In this document: positions 26,564 to 34,585 of the stretch, in pieces | Numbering within the stretch: the first letter of the stretch is position 1 | Layout: the number at the start of each line of letters is the position of its first letter | Origin: an uncultured delta proteobacterium | GTDB lineage: Bacteria > Desulfobacterota > Desulfovibrionia > Desulfovibrionales > Desulfovibrionaceae | Length of the DNA stretch: 64,000 nucleotides | Direction: 5' to 3' | NCBI GenBank assembly: GCA_900079685.1 | Contig: LT599019.1 | Location: 592,868 to 656,867 of the forward strand | The notes under the pieces: model-generated | The model's database searches: none | What the model saw: the letters and a program-made list of their open reading frames with translations, nothing else | Told to the model about the DNA's origin: nothing | Position numbers and translations under genes: made by a program

Positions 26564-27110
26564 GTTGATGCAGGAGAGTTTTTTGTTGATTGTGCTGTTC
26601 CCGTTCTCCTCGTCATCGATGAGGTGGGTACCCGGTACGCCACCTACCCAGACTTGTGTGCGGTTAATGATTGTAGATAGTTAGGGCATTGATTGCACAG
26701 ACTGATTGCACGAGGGGGGAAAATGTGGGGAAGCGCGGCCGGATTGCTGGCGGATAAAGGAGCGGTTTGATCTGATATAAGGAAGTAAAATCATCTACTT
26801 AGAATGAAAAGGAGGGGGTAAGGGGGAAAATCAAGAAGATAGTATATCGTTAACCCTCTCGGATTTTTGCCGCAGAACATTTTGGTCTGGATCGTGGCCG
26901 TCTCCCTGGACACGCTGGCGCTGCCCGCCGTTACCCTGGACACCCGGCTGTCACCTGCCGTCACGTCTGACACCACCTAAGTGTACTTAAGTAATCTTAA
27001 GGGGGCCTTCCCTTGGTGTTCCCTCTTAAGTGAGCTCTAATTATAACATCCTGTACTGGCAGGAGAAATCGGGGAGAGAGGATATGGGTAATCCCCCCTC
27101 CCCGGATGGT
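26564..27110 (-). other. Phage-remnant region between integrase and terminase
   Basis: From 26564 to about 26687 the integrase reading frame continues without a start codon. Two copies of GATTGCAC lie at 26691 and 26704. A 61-codon GTG frame at 26791-26976 (reading VSDVTAGDSRVSRVTAG) has low-complexity repeats and no clear family. A T3/T7-like promoter candidate lies at 27017-27042. I see no other gene. Confidence 0.5.
27017..27042 (-). promoter_or_regulatory. Candidate T3/T7-like phage promoter downstream of terL
   Basis: Minus strand AATTAGAGCTCACTTAAGAG followed by GGAACA. This closely resembles the T3-type promoter pattern AATTA-n5-CACTAAAGGGAGA with a one-base shift. In T7 a late promoter also lies just past gene 19, which matches its place 70 bp after the terminase stop. 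Confidence 0.5.
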
Positions 27111-28859
27111 CTACACGCTGATCCAGCGGGCGGTGTTGCCCGTCTCGCCGTCAACGAGCCCGAGGCCCACCAAGTAATGCCGCTGAATGCCTAGCTGTAC
27201 GATGGTAGGGTCAAAGGCCATGCCCGACGCGGTGATGTCCGCGAGGAGCTTCTTGTCCGTCACCCGCTGCCGGGCTTCCCCCTGGAAGGTGGCGAGCTCG
27301 GCGAGGAGTTCCTTTTCCTTCCTGGCCTCCACGTTCCGCTGCTCGTCCTGGTTCATGGCCTCGATCCAGTAGGACACGGCGATAGCCAGGGCGTCCAGCC
27401 TGTCGTCCTGGGCCAGGGAGCCACGGTCACGGGTAATGTGGCTGATCTGCCACATAAGCTGGAAGCGGTGCGCGGTTTCCGTGGGGTAGTCCCGCGTTGA
27501 GGTAAAGTCGCTGCGGATCACCCCGGCCGCGAAGACGAGCTTGTGGCCGGATATGACCGGCTCCAGCGTGTCGGTGATGCGGAGCTCTTTCTGCCGGTTG
27601 TGTTTCACTTCTTCCACCTCCACCGGGTAGATGCGGGCAAGGTGGGGTTTGAGCAGTTCCGTATACATGCCGTCGCCAAAGTTGGCTTCTATGATGATCT
27701 TATTGACGCCCTGTTCCTTGGCGATCTGCGCGAGCGCCTTAAGGGTGTCTTCGGAATAGCCGCTCTTGAGGCCGCCCGCCGCTGTGACGAACAGACGGCC
27801 GTTGAGCATCTTGACCACGGCGTAGCCCGTCTCGTCCCGCCCCCGGCCGGATGGGTCAATCGCCATGACGGAGCCGGTGTAGGGCAGCCAGATGCCGGGG
27901 ATGCTCTGCGGCCGGTAGTACCTGTCGCCGTTCAGGCCCACGCATGGGAGTTCGGGCAGAGCGAGATCGGGGGATGCCCCCCATACCAGAGCCTCGGGTG
28001 CCGTCTCGCGGAGATCGGCGTCGAGCACAATGAGATCGCGCAGGCGCAGGGGGTAGCGGTCCGCGTCACTGAGCGAGGTGTCGAGCATGAACTGGAGTGA
28101 AAACCCGGCCCGGCCGTAGGACAATTCCCGCTCCAGCAAGTCGTCGTCACTGAATCTGAGCGGGTCCGTGGAGCGGCCGACAATGGCCTTGCCTTGGGCG
28201 AGCGCCTGGAGAATGACCGGAGCCAGCTTGTCGCCATAGGCGGCGATCTGCGCGTCCGTGGGGTATCTGGCGGGCCAGATGCGGACGGAGTAGCCGCGCT
28301 CGGGCAGGACGTTGTAAAGGCTCTGCTCGCACTGCGGGGTGCCGAGGTAGGTGATGACGCCCCCCGGCTTGAGAATGGCGTCAAATTCTTTCACCGCTTC
28401 AGCGATGCGCTCCCGCATGGCCTGGGTGATGGAGTTGTTGGCTACCTCCACGTCATCGGCGATAATTTCATCAGCGCGAGTGCCGGTAAGCTGGCCGGTG
28501 ATGCCCACGCTTTTGACGCTCGGGGAATGGTCCGGGCTGGCCGGGCCTACGTCAAAGGAGATCATGCTGTCCCGCTGGTCCAGCCTGGGCGCGAGGCTTT
28601 GCAGGATGGGGATTTCTGAGATGAGGCGGCGGGTGAAAATGGTAAAGTTGTTCGCCCTGTCTTTGCTGGCGCTGACCACCAGGAACTTGAGCTCCGGGTT
28701 AAGAAGCAGCCGCCAGACCACGTAGGCGCTCGTGATCCACGACTTGCCTATGCCGCGAAACGCCTCAACAATCTTGCGCCGGGGTCCGTGCTGGAGATAC
28801 CACGCGATCTCCAGTTGTATGGGGGTTGGGTCCGGCAGGCCGAGGATCCACCTCCTCAA
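27111..28859 (-). CDS. T7 gp19-like terminase large subunit, N-terminally truncated
   Basis: About 583 codons of homology, close to the 586 residues of T7 gp19. FRGIGKSWITSAYVVW is the Walker A region, DSMISFDVGPASPDHSPSVKSVGITGQLTG is almost identical to T7, EIIADDVEV is Walker B, and IDPSGRGRDETGYAV, IIIEANFGDGM and HDDRLDALA-like (QDDRLDALAIA) supply the nuclease Asp and Glu residues. The frame is open to 29090, but upstream of about 28850 it reads the RNA polymerase gene out of frame. The start given is a TTG without a good ribosome-binding site; the true N-terminal ~25 residues are missing. Confidence 0.85.
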   Translation of the reverse strand: MRRWILGLPDPTPIQLEIAWYLQHGPRRKIVEAFRGIGKSWITSAYVVWRLLLNPELKFLVVSASKDRANNFTIFTRRLISEIPILQSLAPRLDQRDSMISFDVGPASPDHSPSVKSVGITGQLTGTRADEIIADDVEVANNSITQAMRERIAEAVKEFDAILKPGGVITYLGTPQCEQSLYNVLPERGYSVRIWPARYPTDAQIAAYGDKLAPVILQALAQGKAIVGRSTDPLRFSDDDLLERELSYGRAGFSLQFMLDTSLSDADRYPLRLRDLIVLDADLRETAPEALVWGASPDLALPELPCVGLNGDRYYRPQSIPGIWLPYTGSVMAIDPSGRGRDETGYAVVKMLNGRLFVTAAGGLKSGYSEDTLKALAQIAKEQGVNKIIIEANFGDGMYTELLKPHLARIYPVEVEEVKHNRQKELRITDTLEPVISGHKLVFAAGVIRSDFTSTRDYPTETAHRFQLMWQISHITRDRGSLAQDDRLDALAIAVSYWIEAMNQDEQRNVEARKEKELLAELATFQGEARQRVTDKKLLADITASGMAFDPTIVQLGIQRHYLVGLGLVDGETGNTARWISV

Positions 28860-29247
28860 AGCGGGCAAGCCGGACCTCTGTTTCCAGGGTGGTGGCGAGC
28901 AGGATTGCCGCGTTTTGCAGCGTGATGCGGGCGGACACGAAATTGAGGCAGGACCGCAGCCCCAGGAACGCCGCCACTTCCGGCTCGACCTGCCGCAGGT
29001 ATTTGGCGGCGAGGTGTTTACGGCCAGGGGTGCCTTTGGCCGCTTTCGCCAGAAACTCCCGCACCCCTTCCGCAACCGCTGCAATCGCACGGCGCACCAG
29101 ATAGGAGCCGTGCGCCGTGTTCGCTTCCAGCTTGTCCGCCCTGGCGTCCGCCACCTTTCGGCGGAAGGCGTCAGCGCCCCTCGTTACCATTTCTTTTTCA
29201 AGGGCGATCTGCCGGTCAAAGTTGGGGTGTTGGGTAAAGTCCTGCAT
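28765..29247 (-). CDS. N-terminal fragment of a T7-like single-subunit RNA polymerase
   Basis: 160 codons from ATG 29247 (MQDFTQHPNFDRQIALEKEM). Residues 12-133 align by eye with the T7 RNA polymerase N-terminal domain: LALE-type helix, ADAFRRK, a long basic linker, then GRKHLAAKYLRQVEPEVAAFLGLRSCLN against the T7 segment with FLQEIKPEAVAYITIKTTL, and ETEVRLARFEEV against EDEARFGRI. Homology ends at about 28850, where terminase homology begins in another frame; the last ~25 residues are out-of-frame terminase sequence. The palm and fingers domains are absent, so it cannot be an active polymerase. Confidence 0.72.
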   Translation of the reverse strand: MQDFTQHPNFDRQIALEKEMVTRGADAFRRKVADARADKLEANTAHGSYLVRRAIAAVAEGVREFLAKAAKGTPGRKHLAAKYLRQVEPEVAAFLGLRSCLNFVSARITLQNAAILLATTLETEVRLARFEEVDPRPAGPNPHTTGDRVVSPARTPAQDC

Positions 29248-29277
29248 GCTGTCTTGTCCTCGCTCTGGTTTGGGCAA

Positions 29278-29300
29278 CAAAAAAGGGCGCTTTCGCGCCC
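29278..29300 (-). terminator. Terminator 30 bp upstream of the phage RNA polymerase fragment
   Basis: GGGCGC-GAAA-GCGCCC followed by TTTTTTG on the minus strand. It may be a host-polymerase stop before the early gene or the end of a lost upstream gene. Confidence 0.75.
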
Positions 29301-29405
29301 CTGTGCAATCGGAATTGAGCCGGAAAACCCGGCGAAAATTGTTTCACTCAAGTGTACGAACGGTTGCAGCCATTGTTTGCAAACGATATTGCACTCAACA
29401 CGCTA

Positions 29406-29427
29406 CTTCCACTTTAGTGCAGTAATT
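29406..29427 (-). promoter_or_regulatory. Second candidate T3/T7-like promoter at the element left end
   Basis: Minus strand AATTACTGCACTAAAGTGGA contains the AATTA and CACTAAAG blocks of the T3-type pattern, with a spacer two bases shorter than in T3. It faces the RNA polymerase fragment. Weaker than the 27017 site because of the spacing. Confidence 0.35.
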
Positions 29428-29439
29428 GGGGAAAAGAAA

Positions 29440-29459
29440 AACCGCCCAAACGGGCGGTT
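29440..29459 (-). terminator. Terminator at the element left end
   Basis: AACCGCCC-n4-GGGCGGTT, perfect 8-bp stem, followed by TTTCTTTTCC on the minus strand. It would stop transcripts starting at the split tRNA-Leu promoter before they enter the phage remnant. Confidence 0.6.
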
Positions 29460-29532
29460 CTCTAGGTTTTAATCTCAGGCGGCTCTAGGATGGTGGTTTT
29501 TGTCAAGAGGGACAGGGGGTGTTTACGCCACT

Positions 29533-29571
29533 CCCTCAACCTTGCGTGTCTACCAATTCCACCACCAGCGC
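29533..29571 (-). repeat. Chromosomal 5' half of tRNA-Leu(GAG), attL side
   Basis: From GCGCTGG at 29571 through the D-arm and CAAGG to the core TTGAGGG (29539-29533). After the core the sequence (AGTGGCG) is no longer tRNA. The host promoter upstream is intact, so a truncated transcript is likely made. Confidence 0.85.
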
Positions 29572-29581
29572 GTGAAGTGGG

Positions 29582-29610
29582 TTTATATACGTTCCCGTTT
29601 CCCTTGGCAA
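29582..29610 (-). promoter_or_regulatory. Host promoter of the interrupted tRNA-Leu
   Basis: Minus strand TTGCCA (29610-29605), 17-nt spacer, TATAAA (29587-29582), 10 bp before the tRNA 5' end. Confidence 0.75.
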
Positions 29611-29718
29611 GGGAAACGACGCGTTTGTCCCCAGTTTTTTTCACCCCGCCCCGGCCTGCGCGCATCCGCCGCTTTTCCCGCCCCCCAAGGGCAACCGCAG
29701 CGCCGAACTTGCACCAAC

Positions 29719-29747
29719 TTGCGTAGGCGGGCGGGACAGGATATAAT
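29719..29747 (+). promoter_or_regulatory. Sigma-70 promoter of the gene at 29773
   Basis: TTGCGT, 17-nt spacer, TATAAT. The predicted start site falls about 20 nt before the ATG at 29773. Confidence 0.75.
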
Positions 29748-29772
29748 GCTCAGTTATTAGTAAGGAAGGGCC

Positions 29773-30237
29773 ATGCCGGAAAAGAACGACACTATGCCAG
29801 AGTGGCGGCGTCTCTTGCGCGAGAATGCCCAAGACGGCGTTCCGCCGTCCGACGCCCCGGAATTTCTGTTTTCCGGCGCCGAGGTCCTGCGCGACCTGGC
29901 TCTCGCGCGGGAAATTTTCGAGCGAAGTTTCCGCCGGGGGGTCACCCTGTGCGCCGCCGGGGAAACAGGTCTGACAGTTCTTCTTCTCTGGCGCGGGAAC
30001 ATTTTCGGCGTATACCGGCATACCCTTGCCGCGCGCGGCGTGGACGGCGTTCTCCAGGATCTCAAGGAGTTCCGCCTCGGCTGGCTCCCGGAAGAGACCG
30101 TACGGCAAACGGGCGGCGAGGGCTCGGCCTTCGCCGACCTGCCCCCCGAGGCGGAAGGGTTTCCCGCGGTTTTTTTTGCCGGTGTCAATGCCGGACTGTT
30201 CGCGGGCCACGGGAAAATTTATGAAAAGCAGGCATAA
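29773..30237 (+). CDS. Conserved hypothetical protein
   Basis: 154 residues, soluble, no signal peptide or membrane segment, family not recognised. It has an alternating pattern suggesting a small alpha/beta fold, with RGVTLCAAGETGLTVLLLWRGNIFGVYRH near the middle. AAGGAAGGG precedes the ATG and a good promoter lies at 29719. It is the first gene of a likely transcript with the phenylacetate-CoA ligase gene 81 bp downstream. Confidence 0.7.
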   Translation: MPEKNDTMPEWRRLLRENAQDGVPPSDAPEFLFSGAEVLRDLALAREIFERSFRRGVTLCAAGETGLTVLLLWRGNIFGVYRHTLAARGVDGVLQDLKEFRLGWLPEETVRQTGGEGSAFADLPPEAEGFPAVFFAGVNAGLFAGHGKIYEKQA

Positions 30238-30318
30238 TGCTGTTGCCGGATATCCCGGCACCCTGTACAAAAGGCTCGCGCACGGCGCGCGCAACCGACG
30301 GATACGCGGGAGTAAGGA

Positions 30319-31614
30319 ATGGCTTTTTATGATCCGGCCGAAGGCTGGGACCGGGAAGAAATTGAACGCGTCCAATTGACGCGGCTGCGCAACACGCTGC
30401 AACAGGCGCTGCAATCGCCGCTTTACGAAAAACGGCTGGGAAGCCTCGGCATTACGCCGGAAAGCATGGGCTCCCTGCAATCGCTCCGCGATATCCCCTT
30501 CACCACCAAGGCGGACCTGCGCGCCTCCTACCCCTACGGCCTGCTTTCCGTCCCCCGGGACGAAATCGTGCGGCTGCACGCCTCCAGCGGCACCACGGGT
30601 GCGGCCGTCGCCATCTGCCACACCCAGGACGACCTGAACACCTGGGCCGACCTCATGGCCCGCTGCATGCACATGGTGGGCGTCCGGAAAAGCGACGTGT
30701 TCCAGAACATGGCCGGGTACGGCCTGTTCACCGGGGGCCTGGGCATCCATGCCGGGGCCGAGCGCCTGGGCTGCCTCACCGTGCCGGCCGGCGCCGGGAA
30801 CACCCGCCGCCAGATCAAGCTCATCCAGGATCTCGGCACCACGGTGCTGCACATCATTCCGTCCTACGCCCTGTACCTCGGGGCCACCCTCAAATCCATC
30901 GGGCTCGACCCCCGCGAACTGCCGCCGCGCATCGCGCTCATCGGCGCGGAGCCGCATACCGAGGAAGCGCGCCAGCGCATCGAATACCTGCTCGGGCTCA
31001 AAGCGTACAACTCGTACGGACTTTCCGAGATGAACGGTCCGGGCGTGGCTTTTGAATGCCTGGCCCAGAGCGGCATGCACGTCTGGGAAGACGCCTACAT
31101 CCCGGAAATCCTGAACCCCAAAACCCTGGAACCCGTACCCGACGGGGAAATCGGCGAGTTGGTCATGACCACGCTCTCCCGCCGGGGCATGCCCATTTTG
31201 CGCTACCGCACCAGCGACCTGACGCGGTTCGTCCCCGGAGCCTGCGTGTGCGGCCGCCAGCACCGGCGGATAGACCGCATCCTGGGCCGCGCGGACGACA
31301 TGCTCATCATCAAGGGCTGCAACATCTACCCCATGCAGGTCGAGCAAATTTTGCTGTCGTTCCCGGAAGTCGGGCAAAACTACCTCATCGTCCTGGAAAG
31401 CGAGGACGGCATGGACCAGATGCGGGTCCAGGTGGAAATCCGCGAGGAGCATTTCGTGGAAGACGTGCGCGCGCTCAGGGGGCTGCAACAGAAAATAGCC
31501 CACCGGCTGCACGACGAAATACTCATGACGCCGCGTGTGGACCTGGTCCAGGCGAACAGCCTGCCCAAGAGCGAGGGCAAGGCCGTGCGCGTCGTGGACA
31601 AACGCGGTCAATAA
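30319..31614 (+). CDS. paaK: Phenylacetate-CoA ligase family protein
   Basis: 431 residues, the usual length for PaaK. The adenylation motif ASSGTTGAAVAI near residue 90, YNSYGLSEMNGPG near 232, a YRTSDLTRF segment and the C-terminal LGRADDMLIIKGCNIYPMQVEQ hinge with Lys are all present. It activates an aryl acid with ATP and CoA. No paa oxygenase genes are near, which fits an anaerobe where such ligases often serve indolepyruvate or phenylacetate metabolism. Family is certain; substrate is not. Confidence 0.9.
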   Translation: MAFYDPAEGWDREEIERVQLTRLRNTLQQALQSPLYEKRLGSLGITPESMGSLQSLRDIPFTTKADLRASYPYGLLSVPRDEIVRLHASSGTTGAAVAICHTQDDLNTWADLMARCMHMVGVRKSDVFQNMAGYGLFTGGLGIHAGAERLGCLTVPAGAGNTRRQIKLIQDLGTTVLHIIPSYALYLGATLKSIGLDPRELPPRIALIGAEPHTEEARQRIEYLLGLKAYNSYGLSEMNGPGVAFECLAQSGMHVWEDAYIPEILNPKTLEPVPDGEIGELVMTTLSRRGMPILRYRTSDLTRFVPGACVCGRQHRRIDRILGRADDMLIIKGCNIYPMQVEQILLSFPEVGQNYLIVLESEDGMDQMRVQVEIREEHFVEDVRALRGLQQKIAHRLHDEILMTPRVDLVQANSLPKSEGKAVRVVDKRGQ

Positions 31615-31622
31615 GGACACCC

Positions 31623-32228
31623 ATGTTCCCATCCGGCGGCGCCATACGCGGGCTTTTCCGCTTTCTCCCGGCCCTGGCCCTGGGTCTTTGCTGCGCCGTT
31701 GCGGCCGTTCTGCCGGCCCGCGCCGTGCCGCCGAAATATTTTGACGTGCTGGACGCCACCATCGCGCTTGCGCCGGAAGACATCACGGCCCGGCTCTCGA
31801 TCAACGTCGACAACGTCACCGGCTTATACGAGATGCTCAAAGACGGGGCTTCCGTCGAACTGCTCGTCAACGCCAGGCTCGATCGGGTGCGGACTTTCTG
31901 GACGAACGTCACCCTTGCGGAAATGGAGCTCTTTTCGACCTTGCACCACAACCCGCTGACCCGCGAGTTTTCCCTGTACATGCCGGGGGAAACCAAACCC
32001 ATGCTGGACAAAAACCTGGACCGGCTCCTGGCAGCGACCTGGCAGAAATATGCCGTCCATTTCGGGCCGATCAGCATCCTGGACGGCGAAAAGGACTCCG
32101 AATACCGGATCGTCCTGACGCTGAACCTCCAGCATGCCAAGCCGCCGCCGTGGCTGGGCAAGGATTTCATGCTCTGGTCCAAAAAAATCCTGGACCCGGA
32201 AACGATCATACTGCCGTTCAGGTATTAA
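31623..32228 (+). CDS. DUF4390 secreted/periplasmic protein
   Basis: 201 residues from ATG 31623 with AAGGA upstream. An N-terminal signal peptide (FLPALALGLCCAVAAVLPARA) ends near residue 33. The rest is beta-rich and matches DUF4390 proteins: a YFDVLDATIALA strand, a FWTNVTLAEMELFSTL segment and a TIILPFRY ending. In related bacteria this gene commonly precedes an NtrY-type histidine kinase, as it does here, which suggests a periplasmic partner for that sensor. Confidence 0.82.
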   Translation: MFPSGGAIRGLFRFLPALALGLCCAVAAVLPARAVPPKYFDVLDATIALAPEDITARLSINVDNVTGLYEMLKDGASVELLVNARLDRVRTFWTNVTLAEMELFSTLHHNPLTREFSLYMPGETKPMLDKNLDRLLAATWQKYAVHFGPISILDGEKDSEYRIVLTLNLQHAKPPPWLGKDFMLWSKKILDPETIILPFRY

Positions 32229-32331
32229 TCACGGGCCTTTTGCGTTCCCGGCCCCCTGCCGCGCGTTTCGCGCGGCAAACCGGGGCGGCGTTCCCACCCG
32301 TGCGGAGAGAGCCGTTCCGGAGGCGATATCC

Positions 32332-34539
32332 ATGATTGCATTCCTCAAAAGCCTTTTCATCATCCCCACGGAGGGGATAACCACCCGGGAGCGGGAGCGG
32401 CTGCGCCGCCGGCGGGAGCTTATCTCGGTCTCCGGGGCCCTTGTGCTCGCGCTCGTCCTCACCCGCGTGCTGTTTTATCTGTACGACACGGGCTCCGCCC
32501 TCTTCATAACGGTTTTCAGCCTCAACTTCCTGCTGCTGCTCGCCATTTTCGTGGTTGTCATCCGCAATACGCTCAAGCTCCTCCTGGAGCGGCGGCGCGG
32601 GGTTATCGGCGCGCGGCTGCGCACCCGCATGACCCTTGCGTTCGTCATCATGACGGTTACGCCCTGCCTGCTCATGTTCCTGATAACCTCCAAGTTCGTC
32701 CAGATTTCCGTGGACTTCTGGTTCAAGGACCAGATTTCCGGCTCCATGGAAACCGCCCTGGAAGTGGGCCGCGCCGACCTTGAAAAAACGGAACGGCGCA
32801 TCCTCATCCAGGGCATGAACATCATCGCCGAAGCCTCGGATAAGGGCATTCTGCACCCCAGCCCGGAACTTGACGCGTATTTGCGGGCCGAGCGCCGGGA
32901 AAACGCCCTCCCGCTCATCGGCATTCTTTCGGACGAGCGCCGCGAGACGCTCTGGCACGCCTCCCCGGACGCCATGGAGAGCTGGCGGGCCGGCAAGGCG
33001 ATGTTCAACTGGGACACCCTGGAACAACAGGGATCGCAGACCATCCTCTCCCCCGGTCTTGAGGACGATTACGTGCTGTCCGTGCAGCGGCTGCCGGCGG
33101 GCGGTTTTTTCGTCAGCGCGCAAAGCATGGGGCCGTTCTTCAAAACCAAAATGGACCGGCTAGCGGCCGCCAGCACGGAGTACAAGCAGCTCAGGCAGAT
33201 CCGCAACGAAGTGAAGTGGATGCTCTATTCGGGCCTCAGCGTTCTGACCATGCTCATCATGCTCGGGGCCATCTGGTTCGGCTTCCGGGTCGCCAAGGAA
33301 GTGACCGCGCCGGTTCTTTCCCTCGCGGACGCGGCCCAGCGCATCGCCAAGGGCGAACTTGACGTGCGCCTCGACGGCCACGCCAAGGACGAGATCGGCA
33401 TGCTCATCCGGGCCTTCAACAGCATGGCGGCGGACCTTGAAACCTTCCGCGCGGACCTGACCGGCGCCAACAACCGCCTGGAAGAGCAGAACCGCGAAAT
33501 TGTGCAGCACAGTCAGTATGTCGAGGCCATCCTCAACAACATCACGTCCGGCGTGATTTCCGTCGACCACGAGGGCCACATCAACATGGTCAACACCGCG
33601 GCCTGCGCCATTTTAGGCTCGTCCAAGGACGTCGTGGGCCAGGACCTGGTGCGCTTCCTGCCCGAGGAAATGGGGCGCCAGGCGCGGGCCATGTTCGAGC
33701 AGTTCCGCAACAGGCCCCTCTCCACCTGGCAGCGCCAGATCAACATGCAGTTGTTCGGGCAGGAGCGGCGGCTCATGGTCAGCGCCGCGGGCCTTGTGAC
33801 GCCGGAAGGCGAAAACCGGGGCTTTGTGGCGGTTTTCGAGGATATATCGGAAATGGAACGCATGCAGCGCATGGCGGCCTGGCGGGAAGTCGCGCGCCGC
33901 ATCGCGCACGAGATCAAAAACCCGCTTACGCCCATCAAGCTCTCCGCCCAGCGGCTGCAACGCAAATTCGGCAATGTGGTGAACGATGCGGCCTTCAGCC
34001 AGAGCACGGAACTCATCGTGCGCCAGGTGGAAAACCTGCAAGACATGGTGCAGGAATTCTCCGCCTTCGCGAAACTGCCGGAAGTGGACCCCAAGGCCGG
34101 CGACATCACCCCGCTGCTCACCGAGCTGGCGGAGCTGTTCCGCAACAGCCATTCGCAGATCCAATGGGTGCTGGACCTGCCCGATTCCATCCCTATCCTG
34201 CCCATGGACAAGAACGGGCTGCGCCGGGCATTCCTGAACATCCTGGCCAACGCCGCCGAAGCCGTGGAGCAGACTCCGGCCCCGCAAGTCCGTATCGGCG
34301 CGGCGGTGGATACCGCGCGCTCCGTTCTGCGCATCGCGGTCGAGGACAACGGGCAGGGCCTCAGCGAAAACGAACGGTCGCGGCTTTTCGAGCCGTACTT
34401 TTCACGGAAGAAAGGCGGCACGGGCCTCGGGCTCACCATCGTCCGCTCCATTGTTTCCGACCATAAAGGCTATGTCCGGGCCGATACCTCCACCCTGCTG
34501 GGCGGCGCCATGATTACCATCGAACTGCCCCTCATGTGA
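32332..34539 (+). CDS. NtrY-like membrane sensor histidine kinase
   Basis: 735 residues from ATG 32332 (GGAGG 9 nt upstream). Three membrane segments lie in the first ~120 residues and a fourth near 302-322, with an extracytoplasmic sensor loop between the last two. A HAMP domain (LADAAQRIAKGELDVRL) follows, then a PAS domain from about 390 to 505, the HisKA motif RRIAHEIKNPLTPIKLSAQR, and an ATPase domain with NILANAAEAV, EDNGQGLS and GGTGLGLTI. NtrY kinases usually act with a sigma-54-type response regulator, but none is adjacent. A GC-rich hairpin at 32258-32276 precedes the gene. Confidence 0.92.
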   Translation: MIAFLKSLFIIPTEGITTRERERLRRRRELISVSGALVLALVLTRVLFYLYDTGSALFITVFSLNFLLLLAIFVVVIRNTLKLLLERRRGVIGARLRTRMTLAFVIMTVTPCLLMFLITSKFVQISVDFWFKDQISGSMETALEVGRADLEKTERRILIQGMNIIAEASDKGILHPSPELDAYLRAERRENALPLIGILSDERRETLWHASPDAMESWRAGKAMFNWDTLEQQGSQTILSPGLEDDYVLSVQRLPAGGFFVSAQSMGPFFKTKMDRLAAASTEYKQLRQIRNEVKWMLYSGLSVLTMLIMLGAIWFGFRVAKEVTAPVLSLADAAQRIAKGELDVRLDGHAKDEIGMLIRAFNSMAADLETFRADLTGANNRLEEQNREIVQHSQYVEAILNNITSGVISVDHEGHINMVNTAACAILGSSKDVVGQDLVRFLPEEMGRQARAMFEQFRNRPLSTWQRQINMQLFGQERRLMVSAAGLVTPEGENRGFVAVFEDISEMERMQRMAAWREVARRIAHEIKNPLTPIKLSAQRLQRKFGNVVNDAAFSQSTELIVRQVENLQDMVQEFSAFAKLPEVDPKAGDITPLLTELAELFRNSHSQIQWVLDLPDSIPILPMDKNGLRRAFLNILANAAEAVEQTPAPQVRIGAAVDTARSVLRIAVEDNGQGLSENERSRLFEPYFSRKKGGTGLGLTIVRSIVSDHKGYVRADTSTLLGGAMITIELPLM

Positions 34540-34585
34540 CACAACCCGCCTCCGGGCAAAACGCCTTCACAGGCAACGGACCGCC

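Larger units (their letters stand above)
25226..29539. mobile_element. Remnant of a T7-like prophage inserted in tRNA-Leu(GAG)
   Basis: A 4.3-kb insert is bounded by the 7-bp core TTGAGGG, which is exactly the tRNA anticodon loop, at 29539-29533 (5' half side) and 25232-25226 (3' half side). Inside are a 5'-truncated tyrosine recombinase, a T7 gp19-type terminase, the N-terminal part of a T7-type RNA polymerase, T3/T7-like promoter candidates and a complete tRNA-Leu. No capsid, tail, replication or lysis genes remain. The polymerase and terminase are joined directly, so most of the phage genome has been lost by deletion. Confidence 0.82.

Noticed and set aside
26791-26976. Small phage gene with GTG start (VSDVTAGDSRVSRVTAG)
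   Set aside because: No recognisable family and no good ribosome-binding site; kept only as a remark on the remnant region.
28765-28860. Programmed frameshift making a polymerase-terminase fusion protein
   Set aside because: Both homologies end at the same point, leaving no functional polymerase, and no slippery sequence was seen; a deletion junction is simpler.
29641-31632. 663-codon minus-strand ORF opposite paaK
   Set aside because: Shadow frame; the plus strand carries the complete ligase.
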